The notes under the pieces were generated by a model. It was not told where the DNA came from and ran no database searches. It saw nothing but the letters and a program-made list of their open reading frames with translations. Source: Rhizobium sp. BT04 (lineage in GTDB: Bacteria > Pseudomonadota > Alphaproteobacteria > Rhizobiales > Rhizobiaceae). Taken from it: a DNA stretch of 64,000 bases. Positions 50,795 through 61,838 of the stretch are shown here, one piece after another. Position 1 is the stretch's first letter; the number at the start of each line of letters is the position of its first letter. A program made the position numbers and the translations under genes. The stretch spans positions 434,001 through 498,000 of the forward strand of contig NZ_CP125653.1 of assembly GCF_030053135.1 (NCBI RefSeq), in the 5' to 3' direction.

Positions 50795-52882
50795 ATGATG
50801 AATTTCCGCAAAACAGGCATTCTGGCCGGCCTGGCGCTTGGCGTCTCGGTGCTGGCGCTGAATGCCTATGCTTCCGAGGCAACCGTTCCGCCGGCGCCGG
50901 CGGAATTCCCGGCCGAAGGCAAGATCAAATATGTGGCGCGCGACTCCATCCTGGAGTTCAAGGCGCTGCCCGAATATCACGAGCCCGACTGGGTCACCAA
51001 GAATTTCGTTGCCACCGGCAAGCTGCCGCCGGTCAAGGACCGGCTGCCGAAGGAGCCGCTGGTCTTCAAAACAAGCAATATGCCCGACGGCATCGGTGTC
51101 TACGGCGATACGATGCGCCACGTCATCGGCGGCCGGCCGGAAGGCTGGAACTACGGCGCCGGCCAGACCCAGGGCTGGGGCGGCATCGATATCGGCCTCT
51201 CCGAATGCCTGACGCGCACCGCGCCGCTGTTCCAGGTGGAAGCCAAGGATACCGAGCCGCTGCCGAACCTCGCCAAGAGCTGGGATTGGTCCGCCGACGG
51301 CCATAAGCTGACCATGCACCTGGTCGAAGGCGCCAAATGGTCGGACGGTGCGCCGTTCAATGCCGACGACATCATGTTCTACTGGGACGATGAAGTCGTC
51401 GATCCGAATGTCTCGCCGCTCGGCGGCGGCGCCTCGCCGGAAGCTTTCGGCGTCGGCACGACGCTGAAGAAGATCGACGATTATACCGTCGAGTGGACCT
51501 TCAAGGAGGCCTTCCCGAAGCAATATCTCTACACGATGTCCTACCCGAACTTCTGCCCGGGTCCGTCGCATATCCTGAAGCCGCAGCACCCGAAATATTC
51601 GAAGAACACCTACGACCAGTTCAAGAACGCCTTCCCGCCCGCCTTCATGAACATGCCTGTCATGGGCGCCTGGGTGCCGGTGGAATATCGTTCCGACGAC
51701 ATCATCGTCATGCGCCGCAATCCTTATTACTGGAAGGTCGATGAGAAGGGCGATCAGCTGCCTTATCTCAACGAGCTGCACTACAAGCTCTCGACCTGGG
51801 CCGACCGTGACGTTCAGGCGGTGGCGGGATCGGCCGACATCTCCAACCTCGAGCAGCCGGAAAACTTCGTCGCCTCGCTGAAGCGCGCCGCCGAAAAGAC
51901 CGCGCCCGCCCGTCTTGCCTTCGGTCCGCGCCTGATCGGCTATAATCTGCGCATGAACTTCTCCGCCAATGGCTGGGGCAACCCGGACGAGCGCGGCCAG
52001 GCGATCCGCGAGCTGAACCGCAACGAGGACTTCCGCAAGGCCGTCACCATGGCGCTCGACCGCAAGGCGATCGGCGACTCGCTGGTCAAGGGACCGTTCA
52101 CCGCGATCTATCCGGGCGGGCTGTCCTCCGGCACCAGCTTCTACGACCGCAACTCCACCGTCTACTATCCCTTCGATCTCAAGGGCGCCAAGGCGGAGCT
52201 TGCCAAGGCCGGCCTCAAGGATACGGATGGCGACGGCATCGTGAACTTCCCGGCCGGCACGGCCGGCGGCAAGAATGTCGAAATCGTTCTGCTCGTCAAC
52301 AACGACTATACGACCGACAAGAGCCTCGGCGAAGGTGTCGTCGGCCAGATGGAAAAGCTCGGGCTGAAGGTTATCATCAACGGGCTCGACGGGGCGAAGC
52401 GTGACGAAGCGCATTATTCCGGTCGCTTCGACTGGCTGATCCAGCGCAACACGACGGAACTGTCGTCGGTGGTGCAGAATACCGAGCAGCTCGCTCCGGT
52501 CGGTCCGCGCACCAGCTGGAACCATCGTGCCGGCAAGGACGACAAGCTCGATCTGATGCCGTTCGAACAGGAGCTTGTCGACGTCGTCAACAAGTTCACC
52601 ACCAGCCAGAGCAATGACGATCGCGTCAATCTGATGAAACAGTATCAGAAGATCTCGACCGAGCACGTCAACACCGTCGGTCTGACCGAATATCCGGGCG
52701 CGCTGATCATCAACAAGCGCTTCTCCAACGTGCCGCAGGGGACGCCGATCTTCATGTTCAACTGGGCTGAAGACTCGATCATCCGCGAACGCCTGTGGGT
52801 GGCCGCCGACAAGCAGGGCAAATATGAGCTGTTCCCCGAACAGCTGCCCGGCAAGCCCGGCGATAAGGGCCCGATCAACTGA
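50795..52882 (+). CDS. agpA: Alpha-galactoside ABC transporter binding protein
   Basis: A 695-residue periplasmic binding protein of the large SBP_bac_5 (dipeptide/oligopeptide) family, with a signal peptide of about 26 residues ending NAYASEA. The long length and sequence pattern match AgpA, which binds melibiose and raffinose in S. meliloti although its family usually binds peptides. Domain signatures include LPNLAKSWDWSADGHKLTMHLVEGAKWSDGAPFNADD. It is bounded by hairpins on both sides, pointing to high and independent mRNA levels. Confidence 0.9.
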   Translation: MMNFRKTGILAGLALGVSVLALNAYASEATVPPAPAEFPAEGKIKYVARDSILEFKALPEYHEPDWVTKNFVATGKLPPVKDRLPKEPLVFKTSNMPDGIGVYGDTMRHVIGGRPEGWNYGAGQTQGWGGIDIGLSECLTRTAPLFQVEAKDTEPLPNLAKSWDWSADGHKLTMHLVEGAKWSDGAPFNADDIMFYWDDEVVDPNVSPLGGGASPEAFGVGTTLKKIDDYTVEWTFKEAFPKQYLYTMSYPNFCPGPSHILKPQHPKYSKNTYDQFKNAFPPAFMNMPVMGAWVPVEYRSDDIIVMRRNPYYWKVDEKGDQLPYLNELHYKLSTWADRDVQAVAGSADISNLEQPENFVASLKRAAEKTAPARLAFGPRLIGYNLRMNFSANGWGNPDERGQAIRELNRNEDFRKAVTMALDRKAIGDSLVKGPFTAIYPGGLSSGTSFYDRNSTVYYPFDLKGAKAELAKAGLKDTDGDGIVNFPAGTAGGKNVEIVLLVNNDYTTDKSLGEGVVGQMEKLGLKVIINGLDGAKRDEAHYSGRFDWLIQRNTTELSSVVQNTEQLAPVGPRTSWNHRAGKDDKLDLMPFEQELVDVVNKFTTSQSNDDRVNLMKQYQKISTEHVNTVGLTEYPGALIINKRFSNVPQGTPIFMFNWAEDSIIRERLWVAADKQGKYELFPEQLPGKPGDKGPIN

Positions 52883-52962
52883 TGCCTGTCATCAGGACAA
52901 AGAGCCAAAGCGCGTCGCAGGTGATGCGATGCGCGGGGGTTCCCTCCCAGCTGACGTGAGAC

Positions 52963-52989
52963 TCAGGCCGCGCGTGGCGCGCGGCCTGA
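52963..52989 (+). other. Perfect 12-bp hairpin between agpA and agpB
   Basis: TCAGGCCGCGCG and CGCGCGGCCTGA pair perfectly around TGG, ending one base before the ATG at 52991. It lacks a T-run. It would stabilise the agpA message and could hide any ribosome site for the first possible start of agpB. Confidence 0.75.
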
Positions 52990-52990
52990 T

Positions 52991-54061
52991 ATGACCAACA
53001 AGCCGGCCGCGCCGACAAGGAGCGACTGGCGGCAAAGCGAAGCGAACCGTTCGATGTTGCGATTCCTGCTCGTGCGCATAGCCTCCGCGATCCCCGTTCT
53101 CTTCATCCTGAGCGTGGTGACTTTCGCGATCATCCAGGCGCCGCCCGGCGATTATGCCGATTATATAAGATCCCAGCTGATCAACCAGGGTGGCGCTTCC
53201 TACGCCCAGGCCGAAGCCCAGGCGCAGGCCTACCGGGTCGAACACGGCCTCGACAAGCCGCTGGTCGTCCAATACGTCAACTGGATCGGCGGCATCGTCA
53301 CGCGCGGGGATTTCGGCTACAGCATGTTCTACAACAAGCCGGTGGCCGACGTCGTCGCCGAGCGGCTGCCGCGCACGCTGCTCTTGGCGCTCGTCTGTCA
53401 CATCTTCGCCTCGGTGCTCGGCATCGGCTTCGGCATCTGGGCGGCGACCCGCCAATACAGCTGGATCGACAGCCTGCTTTCGGGAATTTCCTTCCTCGGC
53501 ATGACGGTGCCGCGCTTCCTGATGGCGCTGATCATCGTCTATCTCCTGGTCTTCCAATTCAACGTTTCCGAGATCGGCAGCTTCTTCTCGCCGCAATATG
53601 GCGGGGCGCCCTGGTCCTGGGCGAAATTCGCCGATCTCGTCCAGCATGTCTGGCCTGTCGTGGCGATCGCCACCTTCGGCGGGCTCGCCTACAATATGCG
53701 CGTCATGCGCGGCAATCTGCTCGATACTTTGAATGCCCAATATGTCGAAACGGCCAAGGCCAAGGGCCTGTCCGGCGCCGCGGTGGTGATGCGCCATGCG
53801 GTGCCCAATGCCCTGCATCCGCTTGTGATGTATCAGGGGGTCGTGCTGCCCTACATGCTGACCGGCGAGATCGAAACCGCCATCATCTTCGCCCTGCCGA
53901 CCGTCGGCCCGGCGATCGTCGGCTCGATGGCGGTCGGCGACGTCTATGTCACCGCCACCTTCATGATGGTGCTGTCGGCAACACTGATCGTCGGCAATAT
54001 CATCGCCGATATGTTGCTGGCTTTGCTCGATCCGCGCGTCCGCCAGTTCGGAGGAGCCTGA
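52991..54061 (+). CDS. agpB: Alpha-galactoside ABC permease, DppB type
   Basis: A 356-residue DppB-like permease with about six membrane segments. The first helix begins LRFLLVRIASAIPVLFILS, and the docking loop is VETAKAKGLSGAAVVMRHAVPNALHP. Start at ATG 52991 gives a polar leader of 21 residues, but the hairpin blocks its upstream region; MLRFLL at 53054 fits the usual N-terminus and could be the real start. Pairs with AgpC. Confidence 0.88.
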   Translation: MTNKPAAPTRSDWRQSEANRSMLRFLLVRIASAIPVLFILSVVTFAIIQAPPGDYADYIRSQLINQGGASYAQAEAQAQAYRVEHGLDKPLVVQYVNWIGGIVTRGDFGYSMFYNKPVADVVAERLPRTLLLALVCHIFASVLGIGFGIWAATRQYSWIDSLLSGISFLGMTVPRFLMALIIVYLLVFQFNVSEIGSFFSPQYGGAPWSWAKFADLVQHVWPVVAIATFGGLAYNMRVMRGNLLDTLNAQYVETAKAKGLSGAAVVMRHAVPNALHPLVMYQGVVLPYMLTGEIETAIIFALPTVGPAIVGSMAVGDVYVTATFMMVLSATLIVGNIIADMLLALLDPRVRQFGGA

Positions 54062-54062
54062 C

Positions 54063-55199
54063 ATGCTGGCTTTCGATTCTTCCGACACACCGCCGACAAC
54101 CGAACCCGCGATCAAGAAGCCTTCGCACGGCGGCGAGAGCTATCTGGCGCTCGTCTGGCGCCGGCTGCGGCGCTCCTGGACCGGCATGGCCGGGCTGGTG
54201 CTGGTCGGGCTGCTGCTGTTCATGGCGATCTTTGCCGATTTCTTCGCGCCGATGGACCCGAAGGCGACCGATGTCGGTTTCGCACCGCCGCAGGTGATGA
54301 GCTTCCACGACAAGGACGGCAATTTCGTCTTCCAGCCGCGCGTCTATGCGCTCTCCGATTCCGAAGAGCTCGACCCGGTCACCTTCCAGCCGATCGTCGG
54401 CGTCGATTACGACAATCCGCGGCTGCTCGGTTTTTTCGTCAAAGGCGCTGAATACAACCTTCTCGGCCTGATCCCGGCCAGCCGGCATTTCTTCGGCTCG
54501 ACCGACGGCCAGCCGGTGCATTTCCTCGGCACCGACAAGTTCGGCCGCGACGTGCTGTCGCGCGCCATCATCGGCTCGCGCATTTCGCTGATGATCGCGC
54601 TGACCGTGGTCACCATCGTCACCGTCATCGGCACCACCGTCGGCATGGTCTCCGGTTATTTCGGCGGCACCTTCGATGTCTGGCTGCAGCGCTTCGTTGA
54701 ACTGGTGCTCGCCTTCCCGCAGCTGCCGCTCTATCTGGCGCTGACCTCGCTGATCCCGGTGACGGCGCCGACCAATGTCTTCCTTGCCTTCGTCATCGCC
54801 GTGATGTCGGCGCTCGGCTGGGCGCAGATGTCGCGCGAGGTGCGCGGCAAGACCTTGGCACTCGCCCGCATCGATTACGTCCGGGCGGCGATGGCCGTCG
54901 GCGCCACCGACACCCGCATCATCCTGCAGCATATCTTCCCGAACGTGATGAGCCACGTCATCGTCGCGGTGACGCTCGCCATACCAAGCGTCGTGCTCTT
55001 GGAATCCTTCCTCGGTTTCCTCGGTTTTGCCGTCAAGCCGCCGCTGATTTCCTGGGGGCTGATGCTGCAGGATACGGCGACCTATTCGGTAATCGGCTCC
55101 TATCCGTGGATTCTCTCCCCCGTCGGCTTCGTGCTCGTCACCGTCTTCGCCTTCAATGCGCTCGGCGACGGACTGCGCGACGCAGTCGATCCTTATTGA
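54063..55199 (+). CDS. agpC: Alpha-galactoside ABC permease, DppC type
   Basis: A 378-residue DppC-like permease. A cytoplasmic leader is followed by the first helix (MAGLVLVGLLLFMAIFADFFAPM), a long periplasmic loop and the remaining five helices. The docking loop is RIDYVRAAMAVGATDTRIILQHIFPN. The start lies one base after the agpB stop. The extended loop of residues 65-140 is longer than in peptide permeases, in line with its role in sugar uptake. Confidence 0.9.
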   Translation: MLAFDSSDTPPTTEPAIKKPSHGGESYLALVWRRLRRSWTGMAGLVLVGLLLFMAIFADFFAPMDPKATDVGFAPPQVMSFHDKDGNFVFQPRVYALSDSEELDPVTFQPIVGVDYDNPRLLGFFVKGAEYNLLGLIPASRHFFGSTDGQPVHFLGTDKFGRDVLSRAIIGSRISLMIALTVVTIVTVIGTTVGMVSGYFGGTFDVWLQRFVELVLAFPQLPLYLALTSLIPVTAPTNVFLAFVIAVMSALGWAQMSREVRGKTLALARIDYVRAAMAVGATDTRIILQHIFPNVMSHVIVAVTLAIPSVVLLESFLGFLGFAVKPPLISWGLMLQDTATYSVIGSYPWILSPVGFVLVTVFAFNALGDGLRDAVDPY

Positions 55200-55209
55200 G
55201 GTGATTGAT

Positions 55210-56877
<1,668 letters not shown>

Positions 56878-56899
56878 TTATCGAATGCCGGAGGCACTA

Positions 56900-58270
56900 A
56901 TGGCAGGAAATCCCAAAATCACGTTCATCGGAGCAGGCTCCACCGTCTTCATGAAGAACATCATCGGCGACGTGCTGCAGCGTCCGGCGCTGTCGGGCGC
57001 AACGATCGCCCTGATGGATCTCAATCCGCAGCGGCTGGAAGAAAGCGCCATCGTCGTCAACAAGCTGATCTCGACGCTCGGCGTCAAGGCCAAGGCCGAG
57101 ACCTATTCCGACCAGCGCAAGGCGCTTTCCGGCGCCGATTTCGTCGTCGTCGCCTTCCAGATCGGCGGCTACGAGCCCTGCACGGTTACCGATTTCGAAG
57201 TGCCGAAGAAATACGGGCTGCGCCAGACGATCGCCGATACGCTCGGTGTCGGCGGCATCATGCGCGGGCTTCGCACCGTGCCGCATCTCTGGAAGGTCTG
57301 CGAGGACATGCTCGCCGTCTGCCCCGAGGCGATCATGCTGCAATATGTCAACCCGATGGCGATCAACACCTGGGCGATATCGGAGAAATACCCTGCGATT
57401 CGTCAGGTCGGCCTCTGCCATTCGGTGCAGGGCACGGCGATGGAACTCGCCCATGACCTCGACATTCCCTACGAGGAAATCCGCTATCGCGCCGCCGGTA
57501 TCAACCACATGGCCTTTTACCTCAAATTCGAGCATCGCCAGGCCGACGGATCCTACCGGAACCTCTATCCCGATCTCCTGCGCGGCTACCGCGAGGGCAG
57601 GGCGCCGAAGCCCGGCTGGAACCCGCGCTGCCCGAACAAGGTGCGCTATGAGATGCTGACCCGGCTCGGCTATTTCGTCACCGAGAGCTCGGAGCATTTC
57701 GCCGAATACACGCCCTATTTCATCAAGGAGGGCCGCGACGACCTGATCGAGAAATTCGGCATTCCGCTCGATGAATATCCGAAGCGCTGCATCGAGCAGA
57801 TCGAGCGCTGGAAGGGCCAGGCCGAGGCCTATCGCAGCGCCGACAAGATCGAGGTCGAGCCGTCGAAGGAATATGCCTCCTCGATCATCAACTCGGTCTG
57901 GACCGGCGAACCCTCGGTGATCTACGGCAATGTCCGCAACAATGGCTGCATCACCTCGCTGCCGGAAAATTGCGCCGCCGAAGTGCCCTGCCTGGTCGAT
58001 GCTTCCGGCATCCAGCCGACCTTCATCGGCGCCCTGCCGCCGCAGCTGACCGCGCTGATGCGCACCAATATCAACGTCCAGGAACTGACGGTGCAGGCGC
58101 TGATGACGGAAAATCGCGAGCACATCTACCACGCCGCGATGATGGACCCGCACACGGCGGCCGAACTCGACCTCGACCAGATCTGGTCGCTGGTCGACGA
58201 CCTGCTCGCCACCCACGGCGACTGGCTGCCCGAATGGGCGCGCACATCTAGGAAAGTTCAGGCTGCCTGA
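56900..58270 (+). CDS. agaL2: Alpha-galactosidase, glycoside hydrolase family 4 (second)
   Basis: A 456-residue GH4 enzyme paralogous to agaL1. The Rossmann motif is ITFIGAGSTVFMKNI, and the metal/substrate motifs are GLCHSVQG and AAGINHMAF. CGGAGG lies just before ATG 56900. Having two GH4 enzymes at both ends of the operon matches the S. meliloti agaL1-agpABCD-agaL2 order; they may differ in substrate range. A terminator follows. Confidence 0.9.
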   Translation: MAGNPKITFIGAGSTVFMKNIIGDVLQRPALSGATIALMDLNPQRLEESAIVVNKLISTLGVKAKAETYSDQRKALSGADFVVVAFQIGGYEPCTVTDFEVPKKYGLRQTIADTLGVGGIMRGLRTVPHLWKVCEDMLAVCPEAIMLQYVNPMAINTWAISEKYPAIRQVGLCHSVQGTAMELAHDLDIPYEEIRYRAAGINHMAFYLKFEHRQADGSYRNLYPDLLRGYREGRAPKPGWNPRCPNKVRYEMLTRLGYFVTESSEHFAEYTPYFIKEGRDDLIEKFGIPLDEYPKRCIEQIERWKGQAEAYRSADKIEVEPSKEYASSIINSVWTGEPSVIYGNVRNNGCITSLPENCAAEVPCLVDASGIQPTFIGALPPQLTALMRTNINVQELTVQALMTENREHIYHAAMMDPHTAAELDLDQIWSLVDDLLATHGDWLPEWARTSRKVQAA

Positions 58271-58297
58271 CCCTCTCTCCCGGGTCGGGCGTCAAAG

Positions 58298-58330
58298 AGC
58301 CCCGCGGTGGCAACACACCGCGGGGCTTTT
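58298..58330 (+). terminator. Rho-independent terminator of the agp operon
   Basis: AGCCCCGCGGTG and CACCGCGGGGCT form a perfect 12-bp stem around a 6-base loop, followed by TTTTGCG. It closes the agaL1-agaL2 operon. Confidence 0.9.
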
Positions 58331-58355
58331 GCGTGAGAGGTGGGGCGTTTTGCGA

Positions 58356-59141
58356 TTAAGGGGTTACTCGTTTGTCGGCCTTCTGTTTCAGTCCAGACCA
58401 CACTTTCCCGAACGTCATGAACCCGAAGTGCAAGCAGCATATGACCATCCCCGTATAGACGAGCCTGGGAGGATCAAAGATGTAGATAAGTCCCCATCCC
58501 GTCACAACGAATGCGATATAAAGGTACAACGGCGTGAAGGCCGAACCGCTCGGCGCTGCTGCTCTTTTTCCGACGGTAAGTTGCTGCGCCGGCTGCGGCA
58601 TATTTCTTGAAAGCGGATCGGCCCCCATCATTTCTGCTGGAATTAGTCCGGAACCTGTACCGAGCCCGGCAAAGAGCATTCGGAGCTCTTCCGATTTATC
58701 GGGATCTTCTTCATCTGAGATGCGGACTGCGCGATGTCCGAACGGCGGCACTAACGCCTCAGGTAAAGTCCAGGGAAGATCAGAAGCCTTATGGGCGCGC
58801 GCAAACTCTCGCAGATCCTCGGCTTCTTCAACTGTCCACCTACACACCTCTTCGCCTTCTTGCAGCTCCTGCCCGCCATAGAAAATCTCTGACCGGCTGT
58901 AAAAACCTGCATTGACGCGGTCTACCAGCCGTTGGATCGTCAAGTTCTCCTCCTTGAAGAAGATGGGATCTTCGAGACGCTCCAAAGGTTCTGCTCGCCA
59001 GAAATAGCTTGCGGCAGTTGCCAGATCGCAGTCCGGCTGCGTCAGTATCCACTCGAACACATCTTCAGCGAAGTCGAAGTTCAGATCTTCTGCAATGGCA
59101 TGGCGAGCATCCGGGGACCGACCGGTCAACCAATCGATCAT
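58356..59141 (-). CDS. DUF4274-like protein with C-terminal membrane segments
   Basis: A 261-residue protein. The N-terminal part (FDFAEDVFEWILTQPDCDLATAASYFW) looks like DUF4274, a small domain often found in immunity or polymorphic-toxin contexts. The middle is charged. Two hydrophobic segments lie at the end (about 205-225 and 231-248). Starts at ATG 59141. Codon use looks less GC-biased than the agp genes, hinting at acquired DNA. Function unknown. Confidence 0.65.
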   Translation of the reverse strand: MIDWLTGRSPDARHAIAEDLNFDFAEDVFEWILTQPDCDLATAASYFWRAEPLERLEDPIFFKEENLTIQRLVDRVNAGFYSRSEIFYGGQELQEGEEVCRWTVEEAEDLREFARAHKASDLPWTLPEALVPPFGHRAVRISDEEDPDKSEELRMLFAGLGTGSGLIPAEMMGADPLSRNMPQPAQQLTVGKRAAAPSGSAFTPLYLYIAFVVTGWGLIYIFDPPRLVYTGMVICCLHFGFMTFGKVWSGLKQKADKRVTP

Positions 59142-59234
59142 GGCCCGTTGTTATTGTCAAATTTGTCGGCCATCGCTCTGCCCGTGGGATTGATCGATCG
59201 CCTACTAACTCGACGATTGTTTGGGCGCGAGTCC

Positions 59235-59534
59235 CTAGATCCCGGAGCCGTCGAGCTGCTGGGCGTCGTCGCCTTCCCAGGGGGAGGGCATCGAAGTGCG
59301 ATTGGCCGAGGGCATCGGCATCCAGCACTTCAACTCCGGCTCGGCATATTCGATGATGTGCCCAGGCGAGGAATCCGAGGCGCGCCAGCCTTCCCCGCCG
59401 AACTGATCGCCATGCGACCAATAGGCAAGGTCAACTTCCGCCGGCCCCTGTTCGGACGCGCGGATCGTCACCAGGATCCGGCTGCCGTCTTTCGGAGCGC
59501 TTGCCATGTGGCGCCAGCTGTCCGGCTCATCCAT
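59235..59534 (-). CDS. Small hypothetical protein, DUF551-like
   Basis: A 99-residue protein from ATG 59534, with AGGAGG upstream. The pattern SWRHMASAPKDGSRILVTIR, then AYWS and GWR, resembles short phage-type proteins such as DUF551. It has no catalytic motif. An in-frame upstream extension is possible but lacks a ribosome site. Lies between two other small genes of unknown role. Confidence 0.6.
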   Translation of the reverse strand: MDEPDSWRHMASAPKDGSRILVTIRASEQGPAEVDLAYWSHGDQFGGEGWRASDSSPGHIIEYAEPELKCWMPMPSANRTSMPSPWEGDDAQQLDGSGI

Positions 59535-59628
59535 CGTCTTTCCTCCTGCCTCGCTGCAGACGAGTGTCGCCTCGCCATCGGAAGCGGTCAATTGAAACTT
59601 TTGACGATCGACCCGGTGGTTGACGCAG

Positions 59629-59811
59629 TCATAAGGTAGCCACAGCTGTCTTCGAAATCGACAATTTCAAGCACATCACGATCGCCTCGGCCACCACGCC
59701 GGCGATCTCGTGCTGCGCGACTTTGCCCATCGCATCCATCAGAATGTCCGCCGCAACGATTGTTTCGGCCGTGTCGGCCGCTTGCGGCGTTAAAGCACTC
59801 TTCAAGTTCAA
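59629..59811 (-). CDS. Possible small helical protein
   Basis: A 60-codon frame from ATG 59811 encodes a helical, alanine-rich product (TAETIVAADILMDAMGKVAQHEIAGVVAEAIVM). An overlapping frame of 77 codons reads as low-complexity Arg/Gly and is less credible. There is no homology that I recognise, and support is weak. Confidence 0.35.
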   Translation of the reverse strand: MNLKSALTPQAADTAETIVAADILMDAMGKVAQHEIAGVVAEAIVMCLKLSISKTAVATL

Positions 59812-59830
59812 GATCGGACACTAACCCCCG

Positions 59831-61618
59831 TCATTCTACGACATCGGCCTTGCGTAGCCCCTCTACGACGAGCTCGAAATCGGCGGGGTTCTTGAAGGGC
59901 AAGACTTTGCGGCGGTATTCCAATGAGTAGCCGGGATTGACGCGCAGCACCTCTTGCCACATCGCGCGAGCCTCTTCGAAACGGCCGAGGTGTCCGTAAC
60001 AGGCAGCCAGAAGCGCGCGCGAGACATCGGTGACGGGATTGCGGCTCACGCGCTGCAGCAACAGTTCGACGGCCTCGTCGTACCTTCGCAGTTGAAACAG
60101 GGCCAGGGCCTGAAAATGGAGAACGACATCCGGAAAATACGGGTTCAGGACCCTCGCCCGATCGAAATAGGCGAGTGCCTCCTCGGATCTGCCTGAATAG
60201 ATCAGCGCCTCGCCGAGGCTGACCTGCCCTTCGGCGAAGTTCGGATTGAGGACGATCGCACGCTCGGCCTCGCTGATGGCTCTGTCGTGCTGTCGCGCGT
60301 AAAGCTTGACCACACTCAGTGCCCAATGTGCAACGGGATCGCTCTCATCCCGCGCTACCGCCAGCGTCGCAGCCTCTTCGGCTTGCTCGATAGAGCGCTG
60401 TGGCGAGGCGCTCCACCGGTTCAGGTAGTCGAGGCCGTGGGTAAGGGCGAGGAAGGCGTGCGCCGAGGCGAAGTTCGGGTCCAGCTCGACGGCATGTTGC
60501 AGAAGGTCGCGGGCGTCGCTGTTCGTTTGCTTCGTCAGCCGGTGCCACAGCTCCCGGCCGCGCAAGAAGCAGTCATAGGCCTCGGGGTGCCGGGTCTGCC
60601 CCGGCGCCAGTCTTTTCCGATCGCCCTCGGTCAGGTTGACCGCCAGCGCGTCGACGATCTGCTGCGTGACATCGTCCTGAACCGCGAATATGTCGGTGAG
60701 CTCGCGATCGAACCGCTCCGCCCATAGATGCCCGCCGGTGGTCGCGTCGATGAGCTGCGCGGTGATGCGTACCCTGTTGCCCGATTTGCGTACGCTGCCC
60801 TCAAGTACATGCCGCACGCCGAGCTTGGTGCCCACCTCCTGCACCTGGACGTTCTTGCCCTTGAAAGTGAACGACGAATTGCGAGCGATGACGAAGAGCT
60901 GTGACAGCTTCGACAGCGCCGTAATGATGTCTTCCGAGATGCCGTCGGCGAAGTAGTCCTGTTCGGCGTCACCGCTCATGTTGGCGAAGGGCAGGACGGC
61001 GATCGACAGCTTCGGCGACACTGCCGTCGCCGGTTGGCCCATCGCCAATTGGTTCTTCGCCGTTTGCGCGGTCGCGGCTGTCTTGCTCCCGGCGCTGCCG
61101 ACCTGCAGTGAATAGACCCGGATTGGCTCGGCGATGTTCTTGAGCTGCGTGTTGCCGAGATCGCTGACCGAGAGGTCGAGCCGCGCCTTGACTTGGCGAT
61201 AGGCATCCTCGGACAGGCAGATCGCGCCCGCCGCGGCGACGCCTTCCAATCGCGAGGCGATGTTGACGCCGTCGCCCATCAGATCGCCGTCGCTTTCCTC
61301 GACGACATCGCCCAGATGGATGCCGATCCGGAACTCGATGCGACGGTCCTGCGGCACGCCGTCGTTGCGCTCCACCATACCGTTCTGCACCTCGATGGCG
61401 CAGCGCACGGCGTCCACCACGCTGCGGAACTCGACCAGCGCACCATCGCCGGTTCGCTTCACCACCCGGCCATGGTGCACGGCAATTGTCGGATCGATGA
61501 GATCGCTACGCAGTGCCCGCAACCGCGCCAGGATACGGTCCTCGTCGGCACCGGCAAGGCGGCTGTACCCGACCACGTCCGCGGCCAGGATTGCAGCCAG
61601 CTTTCGGATCTCGCTCAT
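59831..61618 (-). CDS. Class III adenylate/guanylate cyclase with TPR region
   Basis: A 595-residue protein. Residues of about 1-175 are a class III cyclase domain with metal Asp14 (LAADVVGYS) and Asp58 (RTGDGALVEF), and the LMGDGVNIASRLE segment. A TolB-like domain follows (LSIAVLPFANMSGDAEQDYFADGISEDI), and TPR repeats fill residues 370-570. Rhizobia carry many such cyclases; inputs are unknown. No membrane segment is evident. It is divergent from the HNH nuclease gene. Confidence 0.9.
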   Translation of the reverse strand: MSEIRKLAAILAADVVGYSRLAGADEDRILARLRALRSDLIDPTIAVHHGRVVKRTGDGALVEFRSVVDAVRCAIEVQNGMVERNDGVPQDRRIEFRIGIHLGDVVEESDGDLMGDGVNIASRLEGVAAAGAICLSEDAYRQVKARLDLSVSDLGNTQLKNIAEPIRVYSLQVGSAGSKTAATAQTAKNQLAMGQPATAVSPKLSIAVLPFANMSGDAEQDYFADGISEDIITALSKLSQLFVIARNSSFTFKGKNVQVQEVGTKLGVRHVLEGSVRKSGNRVRITAQLIDATTGGHLWAERFDRELTDIFAVQDDVTQQIVDALAVNLTEGDRKRLAPGQTRHPEAYDCFLRGRELWHRLTKQTNSDARDLLQHAVELDPNFASAHAFLALTHGLDYLNRWSASPQRSIEQAEEAATLAVARDESDPVAHWALSVVKLYARQHDRAISEAERAIVLNPNFAEGQVSLGEALIYSGRSEEALAYFDRARVLNPYFPDVVLHFQALALFQLRRYDEAVELLLQRVSRNPVTDVSRALLAACYGHLGRFEEARAMWQEVLRVNPGYSLEYRRKVLPFKNPADFELVVEGLRKADVVE

Positions 61619-61838
61619 GGCGCCGTCTCCTCACCTCCACGATAGCAGGGAGACAAAGGGCAAGGAAGAAACTTTTAGCCGCTGGTGAGAGCGATCTCGG
61701 TTGCGATCGAGTTGGACGCAGTTGGTGGCGACAGCAGCGCATGAGACTGTTCTTCACCAATGGTTGCTGATCAATTCTCTTCGAATACAGAATGCAGACG
61801 CCGTATCTGAACCGACCTCGACGTGTTACGCATCGAAC

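Noticed and set aside
50735..52666. Minus-strand open frame of 643 codons opposite agpA
   Set aside because: Composition is that of an antisense shadow, with no domain; agpA on the plus strand has a signal peptide and family signatures.
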